DNA of 64,000 bases from Syncephalastrum monosporum B8922 (taxonomy: Eukaryota > Mucoromycota > Mucoromycetes > Mucorales > Syncephalastraceae), in assembly GCA_000697355.1 (NCBI GenBank), contig JNEN01000969.1, positions 1-64,000 of the forward strand. Direction: 5' to 3'. Positions 48,102 to 61,474 of the stretch are shown here, in pieces. A model generated the notes under the pieces. That model was not told the DNA's origin. It worked only from the letters and a program-made list of their open reading frames with translations, and ran no database searches. The first letter of the stretch is position 1. Each line of letters starts with the position of its first letter. The position numbers and the translations under genes are program-made.

Positions 48102-49046
48102 TAATAATGAAACATATAACAAATATCACACATATACGTCATAATCATACTCAAAGAATGACCACTACCCGTCATGGATGAAAGATACGCGCTTCAGTGA
48201 GAGTCGTGTAAAAGCGCGAGATGTGTGCTAGCGGTCCTCAACTGTTTATCTTTGTATCCTCAAAGTAAAGCGCAGCGATCAAAAGTATGTAGCCTGTCGC
48301 CTGCCCGTATGTAGCTGATTTCTTACAGAAGATGTATGTCGTATGAATTCACATGGAAAAGAATGAGATACATCAATAAGGGAAAAAGCGGTAGGGGATA
48401 CACAAAGGTGAGGGTACGCATTACAAAATTTGCTGCCGTGGCAATAAAGAAACAGAACAGCGCATGATACTGTATACTTTATGCTGGATTAAAGCCAGCC
48501 CCAGTTACGCAGCCTGTTACCTTATAGACTTTTTATTTTACTCACGCGATCGGGGGATGTGCTATGCCTGGTTTTACGCTCCTTAAGCCAGGATAAGCGA
48601 TTGAAATACACTATGTATGAGAGTGAGATAGCCAGAGTGGCGCTACACGAGAGTAATTTTTACATACTGCTTATATGCTGCAATACATCTGCTGGGATTT
48701 GCGTGTAACTGAGTAGCACACACCCGGTAACCATAAGAGTTTCTTTAATGCCTGTGCATCGTCAAGGTTACTTATCACCTACGTAGGTATCACATGCGTA
48801 TTTATCATCATCGAATAGGTGAAAGGAGCGATTGTGAAGACCACAACAAATTCAAGATAATTGCATACGCATGCGAAGATGCAAGAATCCTTGCCGTAAC
48901 GCCTGCCGAGGGCCCTAAAATTTAAAAGAGTATCAAGATTCATACATTATTTTAAATTGCAGAGAAAACAGAAATATATGACAATGACAAATATAGAATG
49001 CAAATGATTACGTCTACTACTACTGCTACTACTACTGCTACCATTA
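48102..49046. other. Convergent spacer between SEC24 and URB2
   Basis: About 945 bases with both 3' regions. A CTACTACTG-type triplet repeat lies at about 49014-49045, just beyond the URB2 stop. Nothing else was recognised. Confidence 0.45.
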
Positions 49047-52000
49047 CTACTGTCCCTTGTACTTGTGATTCTCGGCCCATTCGGTATGAAAGTTTTTGTA
49101 CAAGAGCTTGCCCGCGTTCTCCAGACCAGTCATGACCAGATCACGGTCGCCTGGGCCACACACATCCATCAAACTGTACAGACCCGGGAGCAGCGCGGCC
49201 TTGAGGGCCGGGTCCATGATACACAGGCTCGCGTTTTGCTGGATCACGAAATATTCCATCAGCAGAAAGGGCGCGTGTCTGGCCACCACGTGCTGCGTCT
49301 CGGAGGCGCCCGCAAACTTCTTCTGGCCGAGGTGCTCCAACACACGGGCGAGGGCCGGCGCACACCGGAGGGGCGCATGGGCAAACAGGATCGGGATCGC
49401 CTTGGGCGGAGCTTGCTCGACCACGACGTGCGCGGTGCGGAAGCAGTGGAGCAGGCTCTGCAGAATGCCAATCAGTGTCGAGAGTGGGCCCGCCACGACT
49501 TCTTTGCGGTGGTTCAGGAGGAGGCTCTGCAGGACGTGGCAGATCGCCTCAAAAACGGAGCGAGCCTGGTCGGCGTCGAGGGTGAGCCGCTCGGCCGCGG
49601 TGGGGTGGCTGACTTGGAGGATACAGGAGAGGATGAGGGAGACGTGGACGGGGAGGATGGTCAAGGTCTATCGATATAGATGGGATTGAGTGAGTCAATG
49701 CGTGAGTGGCGAGTGGCTCTTCCTATAGTTATATCTCATGCTTACCTTGTCCTTGCTGACCAGGACTAGGATGTGGAGGATCTGCAGCAAGGACTGTACG
49801 GAACGCGTCCGGCCTGCCAGAAGCGAGAGCTTGGGGACCAGATAGAATAGGCTGTTCCGCAAGGCATTTCCCTTGTGGGCTAGGGCAACGCATATCAGAC
49901 CACCTTGTTTCTTTCTTTTGCGTTTCTATTTTTCTTACCTTCGGTATAACTGGATAGCACAACGGACACCAATGATAGAAAGACCTGCTCCTGTTCGGGC
50001 GTCCCGATCCGCTTATCTTGGTCACACAGCGCGGCCAGACTGACCAAGACATGGTTGTATTGTGCAAAGGTGAGGCCCAGGAGCCAAGTCCGGAACGCGC
50101 TTGCGATCGCATCCGAGGTCGTGGCCGAGTAAAGGTACCACACTACGGCCAGAATCCGCTCGGTGACGTCGTCGTTGGACTGCAAGGTCGTGCAGAGCGC
50201 GTCGACGAACGCGGATGCCTGCGCGGGGTCGACCTGGCGTTGGAGGTCGCGAGTGAGAGGCGACGCGAGCGCGATCAGTGCCTGCGACAGGCTGGGGGTA
50301 TCAAGCGCTTCCTGGGCATCGAAAAGGCGGGCGTAGCGCTGGAGCCGGCTCGTCAGTTGCAACACCTGACTCGAGAGTGTCTTCGAGGGCGTGTCACGCA
50401 GCTCATGCAAGACATGGTGTGCGACCTTTTTGAGGGTGGCCTCGACCACGGGTATGCTTTCCAGCTTGGCGTGTCTACATGGAGTGTGTGTTTGAGGTGA
50501 GGATCCTGTTGGGTTCTTCAAGTATATATTTCATACCTCTCTTTGAAGGCGTTGATGGTATCCAATGCATCCACGAACCAGTCCAGTCCTCTGGGAGACG
50601 TACCGTCAAGATAGCTGAGGCAGTGCTCAAACGTAGACGCGACGTAGCTGCCTTGCTCGCTGTCGGCGGATGTACCCAGCATGGATCTGCACACACTATG
50701 AGTTACCAAAATTACAACGCTTTCGAGGAAAGGAACCTACCCGAGCAACAGCTTGAAAATATCCCGGCTCACGGTCTTGAGTTCGGCCGTTTCCTCGCTC
50801 ACCGAACCGAGGAACCACGCGAGACATGCCGGGTGCGTTCCCTAACCCCTCCACGCATGAGCCTCTCCGAACATATAGATGACATGAACCCAGAATCTTA
50901 ACTTACAAGAAGAGGAAATATCGGCCGGTGTCGGTAGAGTCGCAAGAGAAGACTGCGGCAGACGATGTTTGGGCCAGCCCATAGGTCGAGCAGAAAGACG
51001 AGTGCATCGAGACGGCGCAATTCATCACGTGCGAGGCACTCGGGCGGAAAGACCAGGAGAGGGCGGATCAAATCCGTGGCCGTCTGCGCTGCCTCGGGAG
51101 TCGCGATGCAAGGATGGGTGGTCAGTGCGTCGCCATGTGTGCTCAGTGCCTGCGAGAATTCTTTGGCGGGCACATTGGCCTGGGCGAGCACGTTTGCCAC
51201 CGCGCCGCTCTGGTGCTTGAAGTGGGCGGCGATCCGATCCAGGGCCACCTTGAACGTCTCGACTGTACAAGCCCATGAGATTCTATCCGATACACCCAAG
51301 CTGTCTTTTTTTTTTAAAAAAAAAAAAAAGGCTTACCGCGCAGGCGATCGGCTTCGTAAAAGGCGGCAGAAGACAGCACGATCTTTTGGAGAGTGTTTAA
51401 CGAGAGCGTGTGCGGGTCGTCTGCGGGCGGAGCGCCCAGCAGACCAGACGCCAGTTGGCTGGCCCGTGCGTCGTCCACGACACGGGAAACAATCTCGAAC
51501 CAGTCGTCAACCAGTAATTTCCAGCACGCGAGGCGCACGCCAGGGCCATCTTCCAAATGGGCGAGCATGCCATCCCACTGACTATCCAAACGCGCGCCTG
51601 TCGCGACAAAGTCAACGACCGGGTTCACCCACACGCTCAGCTCAGCGTCGGGCGTTTCCAGAAAAGTCAGATAGGCATGTTGCAAGATCGCATTGGCCTA
51701 CGTCATGGGGTCAGTCGCGCATCCCATATCTCCTTGAAACAACTTACGCTGTAGACAGCAACCATACGCGCATTCAACGTATCGAGCGCAGTAGTCGAAG
51801 ACTTGAATATATGCAACAAGGTGTCCGCCAGCCAGACGCGTTTGGACGCGTCCAAGCCATCCCAGTACACATCCGGCAAGGCGTTGGCCAGTGCAAAATG
51901 GATCTGCAGCGCAGGTAAGACGCCGCCTTCCGGGTCCTCCTGCAACGCAGGCGACAAAAACGCCTGCCAGAGCGTGGCCATCGTCGCGGCCATCACCGGT

Positions 52001-53843
52001 TTCTGGCGCGGGGTGGGCTTGAAAGCGCCAATGAATTGGGTCAGGAACACAGCAATAAAGCGCGCGAGTCGTGCGGGTCGAGGCTGACTTGTGCCGTTTT
52101 GCTTTCGCTTCTTGGCCGGAGGTGCGTCTTGCTCCGAGGTGAGCTCGCTGCAGAGGCGGTCGAATATGGCCGGGCCCTGGATGCTCGGCAGGTGGTGATG
52201 GACTGCAGACGCAAATCTAAACACACACACGTACACATGTCGTTGTTTTAGCACAGGGAGAAAGAGCGCTTTTTCCTTTTTTTTTTTTTTGTTCTACGTA
52301 CGCTTCCAGTAAGTCGCGGCGGAAGAGGGGTTTCTCGAGCAAGACGTGCGAGCCTTCATAAGCAACGCTCGGCAGCGCGTTAAGGATATCGTCCACAAAC
52401 GCGTCCAGCTGGCGAGAGGCGGTGTAAGTCTCCAAGACCGCGGCGACAAAGCCTGTGCAGTCCGCCTCGGCATCTTTGGAAGGCTGTCCGTGATCGGTTA
52501 GAAAGAGAGACAGAGAAGGAGCCATTCTGGATCCATTCTTCGACTTACGTTGACCATGGAGGGCCACAGGTGGCTGATACGGCTCTCAATCAGCGCATAG
52601 TCCAGTTGAAGCAACGTGCGTGCAATGCGGAACACAACGCCCTGGTGATATTCTTTTCATAGGATAAGCATTCCATCCTTTACATGCCCTTCATCCCTTA
52701 CTTGATGTGTCCTTTATGTACGCGACTGTTTTATCCGCAATCTCCTCCAGTGTTGCGAGCTGCGTACGTGAAATGGTATCGTTTCGCGCGCGGTAGACAT
52801 CGGACTGGAGCAATTCATCGAGGAGCAGGCACAGCGTCTGCAAGTGGAAGGTCGAGTCGCCGGCCTCGATGAGGTTGAGCAGCTCCTTGAAAAAGCCAAA
52901 CTCGACGGTGCGCGTGACGTCGTCGCTGAGCGTGCCGCGTCGCTTTCGGAAGGCGAGGATGAATTCGTGGAGCAGGACGGGCAGGACAGCGAGGGCATCG
53001 TCGGTCTGGTTGCCGTGCAGCATGCGTGCCAGCTCTTCAAACAAGGCGGACACAAAGTTGGTACGCTGCTTCGTGTTACTGCTGTTGCTCGTAGACTGGG
53101 CGACCATCGTGTATTCCAGCACGGTCTCGGGGTGGAACAAGCCATGCACAAGCACACGCGTGATCTGATCCGCCATGGCAGATACGCGTCTGCGCACGGC
53201 CAACAGACTCGCAAAGAAGCGACCGGTGAAGCTCGTAAACACCTTTTTCGGGTTGGGTGCCTGTGTGACTTGTGTGTCGAAGCGATCGAGCAGCACCGCC
53301 GCCAACGCTTGGTATTCGCCGTCTTGCAGCACTTTGTCCAGCACGGCTTCCAGGGCCGCCGCGGTCTGGTCAAACGCAGGCCGGAACGAGAGCGCAAACG
53401 TCGGGCTGAGCAGACAGGCAAGGCCGGCCGTCAACGCCTCCAGGGAAGGCTGCTCCATATCGCTCTGAACGGCCTGTGTGACAGCCTGCAAAAGTGGCAC
53501 GCGGATCGCAGGAGGCTTGCTCCCTTTCGGTTTCTGATCGTAATGCTGCAAGAGCGCATGCAAGAGCTGCCAGTACCCGATCTGTCTCCATGCTGCGTCT
53601 TTCTCACTATACACAGACGATCGCTGTTTAGGAAAGCGCGGATCGGGCGTGCAAAGGCCACACTTACTCTTTCGAAGGTCGACACAGCGCATTGCATAAC
53701 CATTCCAGCAAAAAGTCGTCTTTTCTCGGGAAGAACACGCGATCGTCGTGCCACGCCTCCGTTGCAAGCTGAATGCGGGTCTCACTGCTTAATCCAGCTC
53801 CTTTGAGCGATTTCGCAATGGCTTCCGAGGTCAATGGGGCCAT
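49047..53843 (-). CDS. URB2: URB2/NPA2 nucleolar pre-60S ribosome biogenesis protein
   Basis: Needed for early 27S pre-rRNA processing in yeast. A very large gene on the minus strand with many short introns, starting at 53843 (MAPLTSEAIAKSLKGAGLSS). The body is an Ala/Leu-rich helical-repeat protein with no other domain. The recognisable part is the C-terminal Urb2 domain: VAGPLSTLIGILQSLLHCF, APFLLMEYFVIQQNASLCIM, KAALLPGLYSLMDVCGPGD and the closing YKNFHTEWAENHKYKGQ. The domain name is secure; the N-terminal exons are long helical stretches that fit the family but cannot be matched line by line. One intron (about 51303-51336) contains adjoining T10 and A14 runs. Confidence 0.87.
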
Positions 53844-55276
53844 TCGACGTGTAAAAAGTTGCCTAACCGTCTTCTGAAAGAACTCTAGCAAGGAAAAAAT
53901 AACACAAATTTTGGTTTCCTTTTTGGGCAAAGCAAATGTTCAGATTTGGGGGTTTTGTAGTGTGTTCCCAGCCAAGTCCCGTCCTCAACTGCCCCGCTTT
54001 GCTCTCGACTCGAAGATGATCCATCATTATCATGGTGACTGCCCGTCTAAAGCCGGACAGGCGGCATGCTAAATACGTATACAGTTGCTGTGCAGTGATC
54101 TTAAGGACGCAAGGAAAAACAATAAATAGTTCGAGACGTGCTGGTAAAGTGGGTAGATACGAGATCATGTCTGGTCACGGATGACTTGTTTGTCACGTCG
54201 ATAAATTTCCCAAGAATGGCTTTCTAGGCATCTGCTTGAGCAGCGAAGGGTGATACTTCACCTGGCGTTGCCGTAGTGTGTTTACCGGCAGTCACTGAAA
54301 CTAGTCATAGCAAGTGATCTTGGCCTCATTAGACGTATCGTAGGCGCTGTGTCCTATATCGTAACAGGACACCGCCGCCTCGCGACTGACTAAGGCAGCT
54401 ACAGTGAGTGAGAGACCGCCACCCATGCAAAATCGATAGCATCAAGTTTACTATGAGCATGCGCAATTAGACAAGCCCGAAGATATATAGCAGGTAACTC
54501 GCTTCTGAAAAAATGTATCTATAAACTTCCCTGTAAAAATTTCTACCTGTTACGCATGTCAGCCATTTATGATGCCTCGGTCGTCAATCCCCTCGTGTCC
54601 TTGTTTTGCATGAATATTCCATATTTTCTGCTGGAGCGTTCCTGGTTATATAGATCCCTCAGACAGGTGAAGCTACGCCACTTGAATATCCTACTGCATC
54701 GACTATGGTATTAATGAGCTATGACATTTAATTAGTACCGTATGTGCATGTTACTGTATTTCTGGAGTTTAAGGTGTATAAAGGGTTTTTGTCAAGTGTT
54801 GTATGACGCATATTAATTTCTGCAAGGAAGGGTCGAGTGAGTGGATGAAGTGATGGTAGAAAAATAGAGTTGGTAGAAATAAATGATGCCCAGCAGACAG
54901 ATGATGCTATCCGGGAATGATAGTTGCCTAAATGGTCATAGATCCAAGAGCAGGCGACAGGGCACGAGATATTTCAGCTGAATGGGAAAGTTCCTGTTCC
55001 TGATCTGCCCCGCAGAAAGAAGCAGACGCAAGACAGAACAATCAAACGAATATAGGAAATCTGAATGAATATATATATATCTGTGTGATGTGGAGTTGCG
55101 TCACACCAAACGTCATATAGACACACAGACCCGAAATTGAATCCTTCGCTAGTTCTGGTCCCAGTCTTGAGACCACAGCAGCCGACTTTCCGATTGAATA
55201 AAAGAGAGTCAATTCACATTGTTCCCTTAAAAAGTAACCTGCTTCTTTCTCTCCTGTCTTTTACTTTATTTTGAAC
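53844..55276. other. Divergent spacer between URB2 and spermidine synthase
   Basis: About 1.4 kb, AT-rich, with both promoters. A TA-alternating stretch (about 55065-55080) and a pyrimidine-rich leader just before the spermidine synthase ATG were seen. No gene, repeat family or RNA gene was recognised. Confidence 0.4.
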
Positions 55277-56517
<1,241 letters not shown>

Positions 56518-57928
56518 CAGGAGACGAGACATGAGGGCGAGTGCAGGAAATGGAAGCAATAAAGCGTACATAGCATCTTGGTTCATTGCATCCGAATTAC
56601 ACTCTAAAGCTTGCAATGATAATATAAATGAAATTCAATTCAGGTTAGAGCTAAAGGTTATTATCAATGTGTTTAGATCATCATCTGCTCATCTTTGGAC
56701 ATTATCTGTACGCCTGATCCATTGTGCATATGCACTGGTATCAAATAATGTGGAATGCTGGGGCTGATGGGATCCATCTTAGCATTTACATGAAAGGTAT
56801 GGCAATATGATTTGTAGAAAGTAATTCTCAGGGGCCATTGATATCGCGTGATGCAGGTAAACAATGACATGCTTATCCTAACTGCTCAGATGTAACTATA
56901 TGTGGTTTCTGGTTTTCGTATAGAGGTGCCTCAAATGTGGAATGTGGGATGATGTCAGCGATCGTGTTGATAGCATAACTGAGTCATTTCTTATCAAAGA
57001 TGAGGACAGCCCGGTCTGTGCGTTGCATAATATCGAACAAATGTTTTATAAATTCATTTGCTCCATCCTTACCTATTCACCCTTCCCCTGCCCACTCATT
57101 CCTCAAGATGTGTCCGACTCGACTGAGATAGCATCCCTTTGGATGTATTCGAGTCCAAGATGCGACTGCATCTTATTTTTACGAGGGTACCTAATTCTAT
57201 ACCAAAAATATGCGGCAAGCAGCAAGCGTACAGGTATACAAAGTTACGCACATGGCTCACGCTCTTTAGTGCATTCTTAGAGAGCTATACATCAGATGAT
57301 AGGGATTGATATATGTGGAACACGGATACGCACTCATATCGGCTCTTATCAGTTTGTCCATTAATGAAAAAAAAAGTCCCGTACACCGCATTCTTCTGTG
57401 ATGGCTAGTAAGCTGCATTTTACTTTTCAGCCTACCTCGCTGCAGTTATAGTGGCTGTGGGTGGCTATTTTCATATAATGGGACAAGTTTTAGCAATCTA
57501 ACAATAAACAGAGTACGCTTGTTTCAGTTCTCGTTCATCTGTTACTAACTTATCAGTATTTCTTCATAGCACGGCATGGTCAACCGCTAAGCTTCAAGCA
57601 ACATCCTCTGATCCAATTGTCATCTACATATATGGGCGAATAAGTTCCGTTTATACACAAAATGATGCCCTTCAATCTCGTTGGACAGGTGAGTGATGCG
57701 CAGGTTTATCTTTCGCAGGCCTTACCCTGAAACGAGGAAAAAGAACGAAGTTGTATGAAGACAAGATGTCTCTGAAATAAATAATATTATTTAAAATACA
57801 TCTAGTACAGCAATCTTTTTTATCTGCAAGCGGGCCAAAAGACGGCAAAGAAAGTGCCCCACCATTAATATGTACATTAACACACAAGGGGGTGGGGGTA
57901 TCATAAAGAATGATGTGCAGACCAAAGA
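56518..57928. other. Convergent spacer between spermidine synthase and the SLC35F-type gene
   Basis: About 1.4 kb, AT-rich, with only short frames that show no coding signature. Nothing recognised beyond the two 3' regions. Confidence 0.4.
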
Positions 57929-59535
57929 TTACGAAGCGTCAGCCGTCTTTGGGGACTTTTCGTCGACCGAGTGCTTCTCGCTCGACGCGCGCTCATCCAC
58001 ATCCGCGGTGCCTTGATTCTGTTCAAGATCGTCGACGGGAAGGCCCATGAGCTCACGGCGTTCCTTTTCAAACTTGGATTCGTCAAAGGTACCCATCACC
58101 GGTGTGGGGGCAGGGAAAATGTGGTAGATGGCAATACCGATAATGACGACGACGTAAGCAAAAGGGTACATGACGGTCACCTGATATGTAGTAATAAAAA
58201 GACAAAAAGAGGTCAGCCAGATGAGATTGGAAGAATGAAGAAACTTACGGTGTAACCGAAAAGACCAAGACCGAAGATGAGACCGTAAAAGTCGCTGGTC
58301 AGGATGGACAGATTGTACTAATATATCTCATGCATCAGCCGACCTGATTGTGTCCACCCAATCTTCCCCCCCCCCGCAACCTTTGTTCAGTACTTACAAG
58401 GATAGCGCTGCCCATACGGAACATGATGGGAGCCAGACTGTAGAGGATGAACATGCAGCCGGTGTAGGCGATAATCATACCCACCGCCTCGGGCTGGCCC
58501 ACCAGCGTCGCGAATTCGTTGCGCTCAAAGATCATGAGCTGCACAAAGTTGATAAACGTAGCAAAGCTATCCGAGCGTGGATGAGTTCAAACCGCACATG
58601 CATTACCCAGTATCGTCTGGACTTACAAGGTAAAGCAGCCAATGACCTCGTACAACGGGTGCTTACGGGCCATGTATTCCTCGCCGACGTTACTGAAGCC
58701 ATAGAGGGTTGCACCGAGCAGACAGTACAGATCACCACGCACAGGATCAATCGCATCGTAATTCTTGCCTGTAATGACATCGCTACCGACCAGCATTCCC
58801 AGACCGACCAGGGCGATGAAGATGCCGAGGTACTGGACCCACCGGAACCGCACCTTCAGAAAGATGACGGACAGGATCACACACACGGGTGTGCTCCAGC
58901 AGTCGATCAGCATGGCCGACAACATGGACGTGTACTCGTATGACTTGACGACAAAGTAATTGCCTTCAACATCGATGAAACCAAGGATAAAGTCTATAAA
59001 GGAGGTGTTACACTCGTTTCCGATCCAGTGGCCCTGGCTATCTTTTTCTCTCATACACACGCTGTTTACGTACAGAAAATACCACGGCGCCAGAATTGAA
59101 GCAACCAGCCCTTGATACCACGCTTGTAGATAGCATACGAGTTGTAAACAATAGCCAGGCACGCACTATGCCAACAGATCAATATGTGTCTTTTTACGGC
59201 TATGATCTGTGCACTCACTAGACCAAGAAGGTCTGCATGGTGGCTGCGGACACGCCATAGTCATTGCCGAGTTTGGTGGTCGTCACGTTTGTTCCAGTAA
59301 TGCAAAGCGACAGCACTATAAAGTCATGTTTGTATCATTGTCATTTCGGTTGATAAGCATCAACAAGGGGAAGAGGAAAGGGGAGCTAAATTGGTGGCAG
59401 TCGCATGCGTCCCTATCAATTACCTTGGCCAAGGAAAAGCACCTTTAGGAATTTGGGATCCTTGAGGAACTGGGAGCGTTCCTTGAGGTGTGCCTTGATA
59501 GTGCCCCACCGGGTCGGCTTCGTTTTTTCGTCCAT
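57929..59535 (-). CDS. SLC35F1/F2-type membrane transporter (DMT/EamA-like)
   Basis: Starts at 59535 (MDEKTKPTRWGTIKAHLKER); the ATG at 59673 would add a poly-F stretch from a T-rich leader and is rejected. Six or more exons run to the stop at 57929. Seen: several hydrophobic segments, the SLC35F block DFILGFIDVEGNYFVVKSYE and YTSMLSAMLIDCWSTPVCVI, LGIFIALVGLGMLVGSD, the core RGDLYCLLGATLYGFSNVGE, and an acidic, Lys/Glu-rich C-terminal tail (DDLEQNQGTADVDERASSEK). Family knowledge: SLC35F1/F2/F6 proteins sit in endomembranes; substrates are mostly unknown. The exact substrate cannot be assigned. Confidence 0.88.
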
Positions 59536-60415
59536 AAAGAGGAGAGTAAAAGGAAAGAGTGGAAGAAAAAAGGGAGACTCTGCCCGATCGGGAAAAAAAC
59601 AAAAAAACGCAAAAAAAAAAAAAGAAAATACTGTAAAAAAAAAAAAATCACTGTGCACGGCGGTCCCGACCATAGATGGTTATTTTTCCTCTTTGGGTCC
59701 GTGTGTACCGTGTCCTGGGAACACAGATCTTTACTATCATAGCGTCCTATGTTCTGATTTTCTCTCGTACTGTATGTGTAGAGACAATTGGACGTCTTGT
59801 GTGATTTTGATGATCCGCAGATGACCCGTGGGAAACATGAAAAAGAACAAGATGCATAATCAAGGTGCAATGGCATAATGATGGAGTCCATCAGCATCTT
59901 ACTGCTTTTTACATGAGCGCCGCCTCAACCAACCCGTTCGCGTTGTTTCCTAAATCAAGCCATTTACCGGGTACTGTATGTAGAAGCATAGAAGTATATT
60001 TTTCAGCCTTTTTTATTTTTTATTTCTTTATTGAAAGTATGATACATGCAAAAGGGATGAGCGCATTGAAGCGATTATACTATTTATACAGAGAAAGGAG
60101 GCGATCCGCGAATGTGGTTTTTGTTGTTAATACTGAGGTGATGGTAGTTCAGAAGGTGGATAGGTGTGTGTGTGCGCTGATATGATTGATTGGTTAAGTT
60201 GTATGCGATAAAGAGGATGGATTGTTGGAGGTCGTGAGAGTGCAGACAGCTCAGTCGCAAGGATAAGATAAACGGGGTAGGTTGGTAAAATGTGGATTTG
60301 GACACACGTGTGTTGTGTGTGTGTGTGTGCTTGATAAAGGTGATTAGTAGGATAAGTCCCAGCCAGCAAAAGATTGTATGTGCATCGAGTATGTGTGTGT
60401 GTGTGTGTGTGTGTT
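59536..60415. other. Tandem spacer between SLC35F-type gene and TBP
   Basis: About 880 bases holding the SLC35F-type promoter and the TBP 3' region. A-runs at about 59599-59650 and TG repeats (about 60311-60330 and 60389-60413) are present. Frames in the A-rich part are Lys-only artefacts. Confidence 0.45.
60389..60413. repeat. (TG)n microsatellite next to the TBP stop
   Basis: About 11-12 TG units abutting the TBP stop codon at 60416. Confidence 0.85.
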
Positions 60416-61474
60416 TTAGGGTTTGCGGAACTCGAGCAGCACAGGGTATATATGCTGGAAGGCTTGATAGATCTCCTCACGGACCTTGGCACCAGTCAAG
60501 ACGATCTTGCCAGACACAAAGATCAGGAGGACAATCTTGGGTTTGACCATGCGATAAATCAAGCCAGGGAACAGCTCAGGCTCATACTGCGGCACATTCA
60601 ATAAACAATGGAAACCAACCTTCCGTTGCAACTTACCGAGCTGAAGTGTCCGTGAGAGTACGCAAGACCCTCCAGACGGATCGGGAAACGCACATCGCAT
60701 GAGCCCACAATGTTCTGAATCTTGAAGTCCGTGAACTTGGACTGGAAGCCGAGCTTCTGGATGATACGCGCGTACTTGCGTGCAGCCAGCTTGGAGTCAT
60801 CCTCGCTCTTGGCACCGGTCACGACCATCTTGCCCGAAGCAAAGATCAGTGCCGTCGTCTTGGGCTCACGGATACGCATGATCACCGCAGCAAAACGCTA
60901 TGAAAAGGTTCAGATCTGAACATTATTACACAACACGCGCAATGCGCACCTTGGGATTGTACTCGGCATTACGAGCATGAAGCGCAATCGTTTTGAGATC
61001 CAAGCGACAATCCAGGTTGACAGTGGCAACGATGTTTCTGTAGAAAAACAAAAAAGAGAAAAAGGGATTGTGAATACATCATGAACAATCGCATGAGGAT
61101 AAGAAGAAAAAAAAGTAGGAAAGCTGTGGTTGGCCGATGATGGTGTCGGATGGGTATAATGCAGTCGATGCTTTTTATTGTGTGTGTAGGTATAACAGGA
61201 CTTGCTCGCAGCCGTAGGAAGGAGAGAGAGAGAGAGAGAGAGGGACGAAGAGGGGTATACTGGATATAAAGAAAGAAGGAAGTACTTACTGCAAAGTAGG
61301 GGTGATGCCCGCCACGGAGTAAGGGTTCTGATCTCTACTGGGCGTGGGAGCATCGACGGGGGCAGGCGTCGAAGGCACTGCGAATGGAGTGGTTGGATTG
61401 TGGGGGGTGGGCAACGACGGCGTCTGCATAGCAGGAGTCGTCATCGAGGGCGTGGCAATATTGAATCCGGACAT
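60416..61474 (-). CDS. TBP: TATA-box binding protein
   Basis: The DNA-binding core of TFIID, used by all three nuclear polymerases. Starts at 61474 ([20 protein letters not shown]); exon 1 is a Pro/Thr-rich N-terminus, then three more exons with borders near 61290/61038, 60951/60900 and 60636/60596, ending FRKP at 60416. Seen: both saddle repeats, first GVTPTLQ-like entry (GITPTLQ) with [20 protein letters not shown] and [36 protein letters not shown], then [20 protein letters not shown] and [40 protein letters not shown]. The core is essentially the textbook sequence. An 8-base TATATATA element lies about 70 bases upstream. Confidence 0.98.

Noticed and set aside
47303..48181. A 292-residue alternative frame over the last SEC24 exon
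   Set aside because: His/Arg/Pro-rich, typical of an out-of-frame reading of GC-rich codons; SEC24 is certain in the other frame.
48600..48660. Possible tRNA-like 5' half (GATAGCCAGAGTGGC)
   Set aside because: No matching acceptor stem, no B-box (GGTTCRANYCC) and no cloverleaf could be drawn.
50965..51918. A 317-residue plus-strand frame opposite URB2
   Set aside because: Crosses URB2 introns, including a poly-A run read as poly-Lys, and has low-complexity Arg/Ser content.
52844..53806. A 320-residue plus-strand frame opposite URB2
   Set aside because: Arg/Gln/Gly-rich mirror of the URB2 exons without any recognisable motif.
59488..59824. Lys-rich frames near the SLC35F-type start
   Set aside because: They are translations of A-runs, not proteins.
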